From positions 26,275,439-26,339,438 of the forward strand of contig CM050450.1 in NCBI GenBank assembly GCA_027563935.2: 64,000 bases of DNA. The letters are read 5' to 3'. The position numbers and the translations under genes are program-made. This document shows positions 11,700-20,475 of this stretch, one piece after another (position 1 is the first letter of the stretch; each line of letters starts with the position of its first letter). The notes beneath the pieces are model-generated. The model did not search any database, had not been told where the DNA came from, and was given only the letters and a program-made list of their open reading frames with translations. Origin of the DNA: Costus lasius. Lineage: Eukaryota > Streptophyta > Magnoliopsida > Zingiberales > Costaceae.

Positions 11700-12240
11700 C
11701 AATATTTATAAATATGGTGACATCAATTTGGATTTTTCATCTTCATTTTTTGTGTTACCAAATTTATATATTTTTTTTGTTTGATTTGAATGGATATATT
11801 TTGATCCTTAGTGTCGGATGTGGTCCACCCTTGCATCTCATTCTCTATATTCTGTATCATATTCATAAAATAAAAATAAATTTATTAGATAAAATAATGA
11901 CAAGAGTAGCATAGATAAATAACCTACCTGACGTGACAAAAATCAACAGCGACGGGCATGAAACATGGAGAATAGAGTTTAGAAATAATGTTAGGTTTTC
12001 AGGGAACATGATAGGAGCAGCATAGGTAAATAACCTACCTAATGCGGTGGGCTTCCGACGACCGATGAACGGCAAACCAAGAGGGCTTCCGAAGACGAAA
12101 GGAGAGCTTGCTGCGCTTAGATGGAACGGACAACTGTATAGATGGAGCATATGCAAAAGTGCTCGACAACAAGCGGCAAGGGTATCAACGATGTAGGGTG
12201 ACAACTTGCTGCGATGATTGCAGTTGCTGTGGTGCAGCGA
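11700..12240. other. MULE subterminal region without recognised genes
   Basis: This lies between the transposase and the right TIR. An open frame on the minus strand (11863-12417) runs through the TIR and has no recognisable domain. Two similar phrases, each containing GCATAG.TAAATAACCTACCT (near 11908 and 12022), form a short direct repeat about 112 bp apart. I see no promoter or RNA gene that I can defend. Confidence 0.4.
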
Positions 12241-12460
12241 CGAAAGGGGGAGAAGAGGGAGAGGAAATGGTGATGCAGGCTTCGAAAAGTAAAGTGAAAT
12301 ATTTTGAGGGGGAAATAAAATTGAAACATTAAGTGAACCATAGTTAACTATGGTTAGAAGGGCAAATGGCGGAATGGTGGAAATGGTAGTAATCATGTCA
12401 CAGAACAGTGTAAACATCTATTAGGAAGGGGGTTTCCTAGAAATCGTGCCCGATAGAGTG

Positions 12461-13395
12461 CACCTGAATCGATGGGGGAGAGGTGAGGTTCACTTCCGCA
12501 ACCTCACCCAACAGCAATGCTTCTACACCTTTGCCGACTAGCCCATAGTAAACACAAGATACCCAGATCTGGAGACTCTACATAAGCTGAGGATAACCGA
12601 CGAGATACAGTGGATGTTCGATAGGATCGGCTAGACAGGATTCTTACATATGGAAGTGTCGACTGTCACTTGCCTCACCCTCGAGTTCCTATCATCCCTT
12701 GGTGTGCAAGCAGCCAATGATGATAATACTGACCTAGGCCGAGTGACCTTCTAGCTGAGGAAGAGAGAGGCCACCATGGCCTTAGCACAGGTGAATAAAG
12801 TTTTGGGCTTACATGAGAATAGCTCACACTACACACTAAGGGTATTTGGAACCAAATTACTGGAGAAACCAGCTTCTGAACCCAAAATGCACAAGCTTCT
12901 TCATTATCGAACCCCTGAGTACACAAAGGGCTGTTTGGCCCCACTGTCAATAACTTTATAGCTGTACTAAATTGTGTTGTGTTGCTCAATCAAAATTTAT
13001 AAGATGTTTGGTTAATAACTTTTTAATTGCTGTCAAAATTTAAAATAATAAATAAATAAATTATTTTAAATTATTTAAAATAATAATTTTTTTATTTTTT
13101 ATTTTTTATTTATTAATCAATTTTAAATTATTTAAAATAATAATACTTAAAATTTTAAACAAAATCATATAAATTACTTTTTCAAAAAAGTAGAAGCTGC
13201 AAAAGCATCAAATTGTAGCTTTCTCAACTTTTACTTTTTTACTCCTTTTTTTTGCTTCTGCTTTTCCTTACCAAACAGTTTTCTATCTGCTTTTAGCTTA
13301 AAAGCTGCTTAATATCAGCTTAAAAGCGGGGCAAACAGGCCCAAAGTCTTGGCCCACACCATCGTCGGGAGGAGCGAAAGCAATGGTATAATTCG
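12461..13395 (+). pseudogene. Athila ORF1-like gene relic, split by a MITE
   Basis: Plus-strand frames give KLRITDEIQWMFDRIG, LTLEFLSSLGVQAANDD, ATMALAQVNKVLGLHE and, beyond a 415-bp MITE, KVLAHTIVGRSESNG. These align in order with the better preserved minus-strand ORF at 22388-23335 (for example VLEFLSSF, KLTMRDLRSIFQVG, HRVLAHTVFGRGDS). Stops interrupt it (near 12570, 12632 and 12755). This is the accessory ORF that Athila-group gypsy elements carry. It is 5' truncated at the MULE target site and fades out near 13395. Confidence 0.7.
12928..13342. mobile_element. 415-bp AT-rich MITE inserted in the Athila-like ORF
   Basis: The ends GGGCTGTTTGGCCCC and (inverted) GGGCCTGTTTGCCCC match apart from single-base offsets. 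The flanks repeat AAA (12925-12927 and 13343-13345). The interior is very AT-rich with TTATTTAAAATAATAA palindromes and no reading frame. The termini resemble Tourist/PIF-Harbinger MITEs, although that group's usual TWA target is here AAA. The protein similarity resumes directly after the right end, which confirms insertion into the ORF. Confidence 0.7.
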
Positions 13396-13486
13396 ATAGA
13401 CCAAGCTATTTTTTTATCTAGTTCATAATTAATGAGTTTAGAGTAAATACTATCTATCACTTAGTTAAGCAACTATCGAGGGTAGC

Positions 13487-15320
13487 TGATGACACCAAAA
13501 TATATAGTAAATTTTGTGTCATTTGATAAACTTTTTTGTCTTATATTTATGCTATTTTGCTTGTTTTTAAGCCTTATTTGTCGAATATTGCAGAATCTAC
13601 ACCATTTCTTATTTTTGATGATTTTCAGGCAAAAAGGGCCATGTCTTGATAGATTTTGAAAGATTTGAGTACACTAATGAATTCCAGACGTCGAGACGAA
13701 GCTACCTGTCAAATTTCACGAAAAAATAGAGCTTCAGACCAAAATACAGTAGGACCGTAATATAAATTACGGTACCGTATTTTCATTGCACCTACAGAAC
13801 AAAACACGACACTGTTGTAATTTCTGAGCATTGTCATATTTTGGGATGATTCTGTACAGAAAGTTTTGCAAGAATTACGGCACTGCCATAATGGATATCA
13901 CGGGCCGTTTTTCGAGTCGATTTTTCACCCGAGAGATTTGAAGAAAATACGGCATTGTCGTAAAGAATTTCACGGTACTGTAATTCCGGATGATTTCTGT
14001 ACCGAGAGCTTCTACTGAGATTATGGCACTACCGTAACCATTTCCACAGCCGTAATTGCAACCTGGACGCGTGATTCTTCTGGACTTTTTGAAGCCCGAA
14101 TCTTCCGCGGATGATTTCTGATGATCCAAACCACCAAATTGAGATCTATAAAAAAGGAAATCTTCTATAAATCGAAGAGAAGATGGAGACATGAAAAGCC
14201 CTAATTTTTATCCACTATCTAGAGAGAAATCAACGAAGGCATCCTTGGGGTTCGGCCTCACGCTGAGAGGCATAGCGGCCACCTCAGGCCGCGATTTTCA
14301 CAAGGAAGCTTCGCCTGGAGGAGGAGACGATATCCCAAAAGTTTCAAAGTGAAAGGAGGTCGATCGGAGGAGAAATCAAAGAAATTGTTGGTGTCTGCAT
14401 TGTTCATCACGGAAATTACGGCTGTAATTTTCATTACAGCCGTGCTGTTAGTTGTTTTTCCCCTTTCTCTTCGATTTCTGATCATTCTAACTATGGTTTA
14501 TTGTAATTCTTCATCCATGCTAGCTTAGACATCTTTTGGGACATGGGGTGTAATCCCCAGGATTTTATATGACTAGATAATTTTTATTTCGTCATGATAA
14601 CTTTACTATGATAATTTTACTTATGTGATGAATGCCTTTAATTATCCGAAGATTCATATTGTTAGCATGTTTTAGAGTTTTCGAGATATGGACCGAAAGG
14701 TGATTTGCTTGAGAACTTGGAACCCTAAAATTGAATGTTAGGAATTCATCGTAAGAAATTAGATTTGTTCTTATTTCTCGATTTTATAAGCATATTGTCA
14801 TGTTGATAATCTGAATTTAGGATTGAGTTACTGTAATAAACATGATGATACTGTGAGAAATCAAGTATTGAACTGTTGGAGAACCTTAAGTAGAGCCTGT
14901 GAAAATTATAGTATGAAAGTATGTAGTTTTCACTTCAGATGATTGATTTAGAATTCGGATGCATGAAAGTGATCCTTGAGTTCTTTATCAATAATTTACT
15001 TTTATTTAACATTGAATAAATCCTGCATGAAAGTGAGGATTGGTTCTTTGTAAGTCGTTTGCGCGAAAGCGAGATGATTTCTTTATTAAGTAAATTATAT
15101 CTTTATCATAATGAAATTTGATTGACAAACATCTATTCATACCTAGTCATGGAAATTAAGGCGGATGAAACCTCACTCCCAGTTTCTCTTTCTGATATTT
15201 CACACAATTTCCTATCGTTTACTTGCATCATAATCGATTTGCTTAGCTAGTAAGAAAATAACTATTTGGTACTTAACACGTAGGTCTCTATGGTTCGATA
15301 TCTTTTTATTACTTCGAAGT
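13487..15320 (+). repeat. Gypsy derivative LTR, plus orientation
   Basis: It starts TGATGACACCAAAATATATAG, which matches the inverted end of the minus-strand LTR at 29342. Shared internal blocks include the palindromic TACGGCA-type region (13760-14050), a 'cattcacttaaatttccatgac'-like block in inverse relation to 27790, and the distal GTTCGATATC near 15295. Similarity stops near 15320, about 35 bp before the expected LTR end, and no primer-binding site follows, so the LTR tip and leader are deleted. Confidence 0.7.
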
Positions 15321-15399
15321 ACTAAGTTTCATTTGTTTTAGATTTAACTTTGTTTTCTGTTTTTGCAGGTTTTGGATTTTCACAAGTTGTGACAGAACT

Positions 15400-16661
15400 G
15401 TGATTTCTGAAATTTTCTTATTTGCTTCTGTTTTGTGTTTTTTACATATTTTGACAAAAATTAAAAAAAAATTAGTTGATTGGTGTTGGATAATCTTTTT
15501 ATTCTTGATAGATTTGAAGATATATCTTTTAATCGCAACTTGTGGGCAACTGAAAGAGGTGAGATATACATGCCACAAAGTAAGTATGATGAAGATTCAT
15601 TGTGCACTCTAGCAGATAAATTAAAATTTCACTCTTATATGCACCCTGTTAGGACATCTCATTCTTCTATTAGATGTGATATTTGTGGATGTTTTCATCA
15701 TTATACTTTTGATTGCCAATTTTTAAATCCTCCAAATCATGTTTCTGAACCATACTTTTAGGATACTAAAGAATCTAAGCTTAAACCCATGCTTGAAAAA
15801 TATGTCAAATCAAAATCAAATCATGACAAATCAAAGTAAGGAAATTGAAGATCTTAAAGGGATAATTAGTCTTCTTGCTTCTCAAGTAGAATCTATATCT
15901 GCTAATACTGAAATGTTAGAAGCCTAGATAGCACAATAAGCTTGTTTATTTGAGTTTGATATGGAAATTGAGAAGATTGATTTAGAAAAGTCCCCCTCTG
16001 ATTTTGTCGTTTTGAAATTGATTCTTTTGTAAACTTTAATGAATCTCACTCTAATTTTAATGATTGTAAAATTGATTCATTTGATAATTTATTTGTGGAA
16101 AAGTTTGAGGAAATTGATTTTGAAAAATCCCCTCTTGATTCTAGTGATTGTTATGAAATTGATTCTTTTGATAATATGTTATTTGTGGTTAAATCTGATG
16201 AAAGATATGAGGGAACTGATTTAGAAAAATCTTACTCTGATTTTGTTGATAATTTTGAAATTGATAAACTATTTGATTGTGGGCATGAGGAACTTGAAAA
16301 AGATTTGAAAAATATGAATATTGATGAATCCAACTCTGATGTTTTGCCCATATCTACTGTTCAATCTTTTGATTTATTTGAAAAGTTATGCTTTGCTGAG
16401 TAATCTAATGTGAGACAGAAAGACTATTTTGATGATCCAATATTTGCATCTTTTGATCTAAGTCCTATTGCAATTGAAGATATAAATTTGAAGAAAGGAC
16501 TAATGATTTTGCTTAATAATAAATATAGGAAGATCATTGAGTACCCTTGGAGTGGAATTGAAAACTTTGATTTTGATTTATGCATATTTAAGAAAGTCAC
16601 ATCGATTGTGATTTACATGAAATTTTGGATGTTTGGATTAGTGGCTAAACTTTTAGGATAA
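15400..16661 (+). pseudogene. Gypsy gag and protease-linker relic (plus element)
   Basis: Frames at 15480-15761 give NLWATERGEIYMPQSKYDED and a knuckle CDICGCFHHYTFDC (Cys-X2-Cys-X4-His-X4-Cys). Next come KEIEDLKGIISLLASQVES and then a long acidic segment (15960-16400) made of loosely repeated EIDFEKSPLDSSDCYEIDSF-type blocks. A further block (16410-16661, LSPIAIEDINLKKGLMILLN) has no function I recognise. The Gag N-terminus is missing. No RT, RNase H or integrase follows: the post-pol landmark appears only about 75 bp after this block. The acidic repeats correspond in position to the 24630-24840 region of the minus-strand element. Confidence 0.65.
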
Positions 16662-16737
16662 CGGAAATGCAGAAAATTATATACTATTTACTATGATACT
16701 GATCCACCTGCTTTGCCATGATATTTGAGTTTTGGTC

Positions 16738-16800
16738 AAGCTATGGACCTAAAAATTAGCGCTTCTTAGGAGGCAACCCAAGCACTCTTACTTAATTTAC
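16738..16800 (+). promoter_or_regulatory. Conserved post-pol landmark of Athila/Tat-type gypsy elements
   Basis: The phrase GGTCAAGCTATGGACCT, then TTAGCGCTTCTTAGGAGGC and AACCCAAGC, recurs almost exactly in the minus-strand element (24437-24497). In complete plant gypsy elements of this group a very similar sequence follows the pol stop codon. Its retention where RT and integrase are absent suggests a cis-acting role or a deletion end point. The GGAGGCAACCC core can form a small stem. Confidence 0.5.
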
Positions 16801-16859
16801 TTTCTTTTATTTTAGTTTATTTTTAGAATTAATTTTTCTTCTCTTTTTGCAGGGAAAAT

Positions 16860-17140
16860 CAAACTTTGCACAAAATACGGCACTGCCGTAATCTTTTTCA
16901 CGATGCCGTAATTTCGGCCGATTTCTTACCCGAGACTTTTCTGAAGTTTTGTGAAAAATACGGCGGTACCGTAATCTTTTTCACGATACCATAGTTCAGC
17001 CAATTTTTGACCCGAAAGTTCTTTGAGTATTACGGCAGTGCCGTAACCATTTTTACGGTGCCGTAATTCCATCATATTTCTGACCCGAGAATTTTGCATA
17101 TATTACGGCATTGCTGTAATGATTTTTATGCCCGTAATTT
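16860..17140 (+). repeat. Tandem array of palindromes (TACGGCACTGCCGTA type), plus element
   Basis: About three to four units of roughly 80-90 bp each hold one perfect or near-perfect palindrome (TACGGCACTGCCGTA, TACGGCGGTACCGTA, TACGGCAGTGCCGTA). Each palindrome is followed by a second half-related ACGATGCCGTAATT motif and a CCCGAGA spacer. The same motif family fills parts of the LTRs. Confidence 0.8.
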
Positions 17141-17149
17141 TAAATCTGC

Positions 17150-18290
17150 ATTCTACTTATCTAATTAGGTGTTTTCTCACAGTGATTTTAAGAAACTGGA
17201 GTGGCGTAATTTTTGATATTTGGCACAATTTGGAAGTACTCATCTTTGTCTATTATTTGGATATTTTTATTCAATTTTAAAGTCCATGGATCATCCTATA
17301 ACACATAGCATCTTTTGGTACTTGATTAATTTCTGCAGTAGTTTTTTTTTTACTAATCTGATTAGCGTTTTTGCTGCAGATTTTAAAGATGCTTTAATGA
17401 GTTGAAACCCTGATCATTCACTTGAAATTGGAAGAACATGTTTCATTCTACCTCATGCATAAGTTGTTTTCATTAAAATGTTTTCTGAACATTCTAGGGA
17501 GCATGGCAACTTTTGGTAACTGATTAACTTCTACAGCAGTTTTTAATTTTGTAATCTGATTAGCCCTCTTTCTGTTAATACCCTAAATTTCTAACAGATT
17601 TGGATCCTTTAATTTTCATATGCCCGGGAAGAACAAGTTTTACTCTATCTTTTGGCTTTGTCTATTTTCTTTTTGGATCATTAAATCTTATTCTTGGGTA
17701 TAACTACTTTTCATAACTGAATCAATAGGCTGCACTGCTTTCCATCGACATTAGTAGCTCCTTGTCTTCAAATTGCCACCAGAAACTGTAGCCCAACCAC
17801 CACCACTGCATTTGCCACTAACACCACTGTTTCCAGCTGTCGACACTAGATTCTACCACCAGCAGGCTCTTACTTCTTCTGCTGCCTCTGTTTCCATTTA
17901 TTTTGTTTATTTTTGCAGCAGAATCTTCATTAGTGACTGACATTTTTTTTGCAGTGCTATCTCTCGCACCCACCGGCCGACGACTTTGCCACCATGACCG
18001 TTGTCTCCAGCAAGCCACTGGAGACTACTCATCATCACTCTACTGTCGGCACTATCATCTTCATTGCTAGTAGCTCTTCAACTAGCATCTGTTCCACCTC
18101 TGCTTCTCGCCTGTATCAGCTCTTTCCACCGACACTCTCTTGGACCACCGACGATATCTCTGATTTCTATTTCTTTAGCTAAAGTAAGATACTATTTTTG
18201 ATCTGAGCCTTATGTGTTTAAAAATTATGCAGGAAAATTTTTAGAAGGCACATCTTTGGACCCAGCTGCATCTGGCCTGACGATGATTGA
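17150..18290. other. Unassigned region with a ~195-bp imperfect duplication
   Basis: No gene is recognised. Two related segments start near 17306 and 17500 (shared phrases AGCAT..CTTTTGGTA.CTGATTAA, CTGCAGTAGTTTTT-like, and TAATCTGATTAGC). From 17750 to 18180 the base composition changes to a CCACCACCAC-rich segment with short open frames on both strands that match nothing I know. In the minus-strand element the equivalent position holds the Athila ORF1-like gene, so that gene has been lost or replaced here. Confidence 0.4.
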
Positions 18291-18790
18291 GCTTGCTATA
18301 TAGTTTTATGAGTATTGTTTGCACTTTCTAGTGATCTTATTCGATATGATTGTATGGTGTTGCTATTTGATTTGTTTTGCTATTTACTATGATTGTATCA
18401 CTTACTGAGATTTCTATTCAATGTCATTGCTTGAATATATCATTTTACACTTTTGATTATGATTCTATGAACTATGATGCTTCACACCTTTTACATTGAT
18501 ATTGATATTTTTATGTTTAAAATTTCTATGACTTGAATCCATGTGATGAGAGATGGGTGAATTTTTCTATGATGATGCATGCCAATGTTTATAAATGGAA
18601 ATATACCTATTATGCTGAATTTATTTCTTCAATATATATCTACTTGTTGAAATCCTTCATCGATTGATGCATAAGGTTTTGGGTAGATGTATTGTTTGTT
18701 GAATGCAATCTAAGAGTGAAACATCTTTCTTGAATAAAATGAGCATATGAGTGTAATTTTTGAATTAATGTCAATTGATTAACCTAGTTG
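18290..18790 (+). repeat. Left arm of a large imperfect inverted repeat (gypsy 3' region)
   Basis: This matches 19820-20110 in reverse complement over several phrases (for example TATATATCTACTT, TTTTGGGTAGA, GAGCATATGAGTGTAATTTTTGAATT, TGATTAA...TAGTTGAT). It lies just before LTR material, so it is probably the untranslated 3' region of the element family. Confidence 0.6.
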
Positions 18791-18796
18791 ATATTT

Positions 18797-19045
18797 TCAC
18801 TCCACCGATAGAACAAAACACGGCACTACCGTAATTTCTGAGCACCGCCGTATTTTGGGACGATTCTGTACAGAAAGTTTTGCAAGAATTACGACACTAC
18901 CGTAATGGATATCACGGGCCGTACTTCAAGTCAATTTTTTACCCGAGAGATTTGAAAAAAATACGGCACTAAGAATTTCACGATACCGTAATTCCGGATG
19001 ATTTTTGTACCGAGAGCTTCTGCTGAGATTACGGCACTGCTGGGA
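18797..19045 (+). repeat. Gypsy LTR fragment, plus orientation
   Basis: About 250 bp align with 13790-14035 of the plus LTR (AGAACAAAACACGGCACTACC, GGATATCACGGGCCGT, CCGGATGATTTTTGTACCGAG). Both LTR ends are missing. It ends abruptly at GGCACTGCTGGGA, where an inverted LTR fragment begins. Confidence 0.75.
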
Positions 19046-19330
19046 CTAAGGTTTCATTCACTTAAATTTACATGACTAGATATAAATAGATGTTCATCAG
19101 TCTAATTTCATTATGATAAAGACATAATTCACTTAATAAGGAAATCATCTCATTTTCCTCACTTTCGTGTAGGATCTATTCGATTGTTAAATCAAAAATT
19201 GATCATAGGAATAGACTTTCTTATGAAGAATAAATTTCTAAAATACAATCACTAATGAAAACTTTCACCAATTGTTTCATAAAATTTTAAATAAACACAT
19301 CACCCTTTGAATTCAATTCTCAGGATCCAC
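19046..19330 (-). repeat. Gypsy LTR fragment, minus orientation
   Basis: From CTAAGGTTTCATTCACTTAA onward this matches 27780-28010 of the minus-strand LTR (TTCATCAGTCTAATTTCATT, GATAAAGACATAATTCACTTA, GATCTATT.GATTGTTAAAT). It meets the plus-orientation fragment at about 19045. Confidence 0.7.
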
Positions 19331-19669
19331 AACTTAATCAAATAAAATTTCGTAACTCGTAAACAGAATTTCAATCACAATATGTCATTCAATTTCAGTT
19401 CATAACTATCATACTTTTGTTTACAGGAATAGGACTTCCAAGATCTTTTTCTACTCATAATTTTTTTTTAGTTCCTCCATTGTTTTTACATCCTTCACAT
19501 TCTCTAATTCGATTACCACCTTTTTTCTGGTGACGAAGTTAGAGTACACTAACCACATAATCAGTGTAAGAGAACTCATATCCTAAGATAGCGGTGTTTA
19601 TGTGAAACGATTTCTCTCATGGTATGTACCCACATAGATACATGTTTTTCTTTGTATTTCACCTCTTAA

Positions 19670-19805
19670 CTTAGGTACCACCGTAAATCAACACGGTGCC
19701 AAGATGAGGAGTCAATCTCTTGATTTTTCTTTTTCTCTCATTTTGACTTCAACCCATGTCTTAGGTACCACTGTCAATTTTGCACAGTGCCAAGTATGGG
19801 AGTCG
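19670..19805. repeat. Duplicated GGTACCAC...CGGTGCC stem motif
   Basis: Two units about 90 bp apart each read CTTAGGTACCAC, then a short AT spacer, then CAC(G/A)GTGCCAAG, then GGAGTC. In each unit the flanks GGTACCACCGT and ACGGTGCC can pair. This lies in the 3' region of the minus-strand gypsy derivative; its role is unknown. Confidence 0.5.
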
Positions 19806-19819
19806 TCACTTAATTTGGA

Positions 19820-20330
19820 TCAAAGAATCTTTCTTCCCAACAAATAGCAAATAACATAAACATCAACTAAATTAATCAATCAATATCAATTCAAAAATCA
19901 TACTCATATGCTAGTTTTATTTAAAGAAGTAGTTTCACCTTTAAATCAAATTCATCAGGTAATATGTCTACCCAAAATTTTACTCATCAATCAATAAAAA
20001 ATTTTCAAAAGTAGATATATATATAAGACTAATAAATTCAACATGATAGATCTAGACCTAATCATAAACATGAATTCATCCATTATCATGAGAATCATAC
20101 TATTAACAAGAATTTCTTCAAAAACATGTTATACCGCAAGATAATCATATCAACAAAAATCATCATATACTCATTCATGATCAAAAACATGCAAGTCATC
20201 ATCAAGTATGCACCTCCACAAGGTGCTCAAAATATTGTCATACAACCAAATCGAGATCAGTATCAATATCAAAATATCATTAGACAACCCCATCGAAATC
20301 AATATCAATATCATACAACCATATCTAATG
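19820..20330 (-). repeat. Right arm of the large imperfect inverted repeat
   Basis: This is the reverse-complement partner of 18290-18790, strongest at 19880-20060. It lies between the ORF1-like gene (stop at 20476) and the LTR fragment. A short direct repeat of the CAACCAAATCGAGATCAGTATCAATATCA type (three versions at 20230-20325) is added here. Confidence 0.55.
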
Positions 20331-20475
20331 AATAAGCAAGTCAGGTAAAGCGGAGCAAGGTAGCAATGGCGGACACAAAAGTTTGGAGGAATCATCCTTC
20401 CCTATAAACATGAAACATCAATACGATAAGGAAAATGAAATGCAAAGTAGCAAGAGAAAGAGATACTCACAAAAT

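Larger units (their letters stand above)
7398..12451 (-). mobile_element. MULE (Mutator-like element) with long TIRs, inactive
   Basis: The ends are GGGCGCGATTTCTAGGAAA at 7398 and its inverse at 12451 (one difference in that stretch). Inverted similarity runs inward for about 200 bp or more, including the shared block CCATAGTTAACTATGG. It is flanked by 9-bp direct repeats, AACAGAGTG (7389-7397) and GATAGAGTG (12452-12460), which match at 7 of 9 positions and differ by transitions; 9 bp is the Mutator target-duplication length. Inside are a FAR1-type transposase pseudogene, a 21-bp satellite and a nested MITE. The element sits immediately beside the copia LTR, with Athila ORF1-like sequence on its far side. 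Confidence 0.85.

Noticed and set aside
11863..12417. 184-codon minus-strand open frame
   Set aside because: It runs through the MULE terminal inverted repeat and has no recognisable domain.
16860..17140. CRISPR-like regular repeats
   Set aside because: This is a plant nuclear sequence, the spacers are not unique, and the repeats are palindromic motifs within a retroelement.
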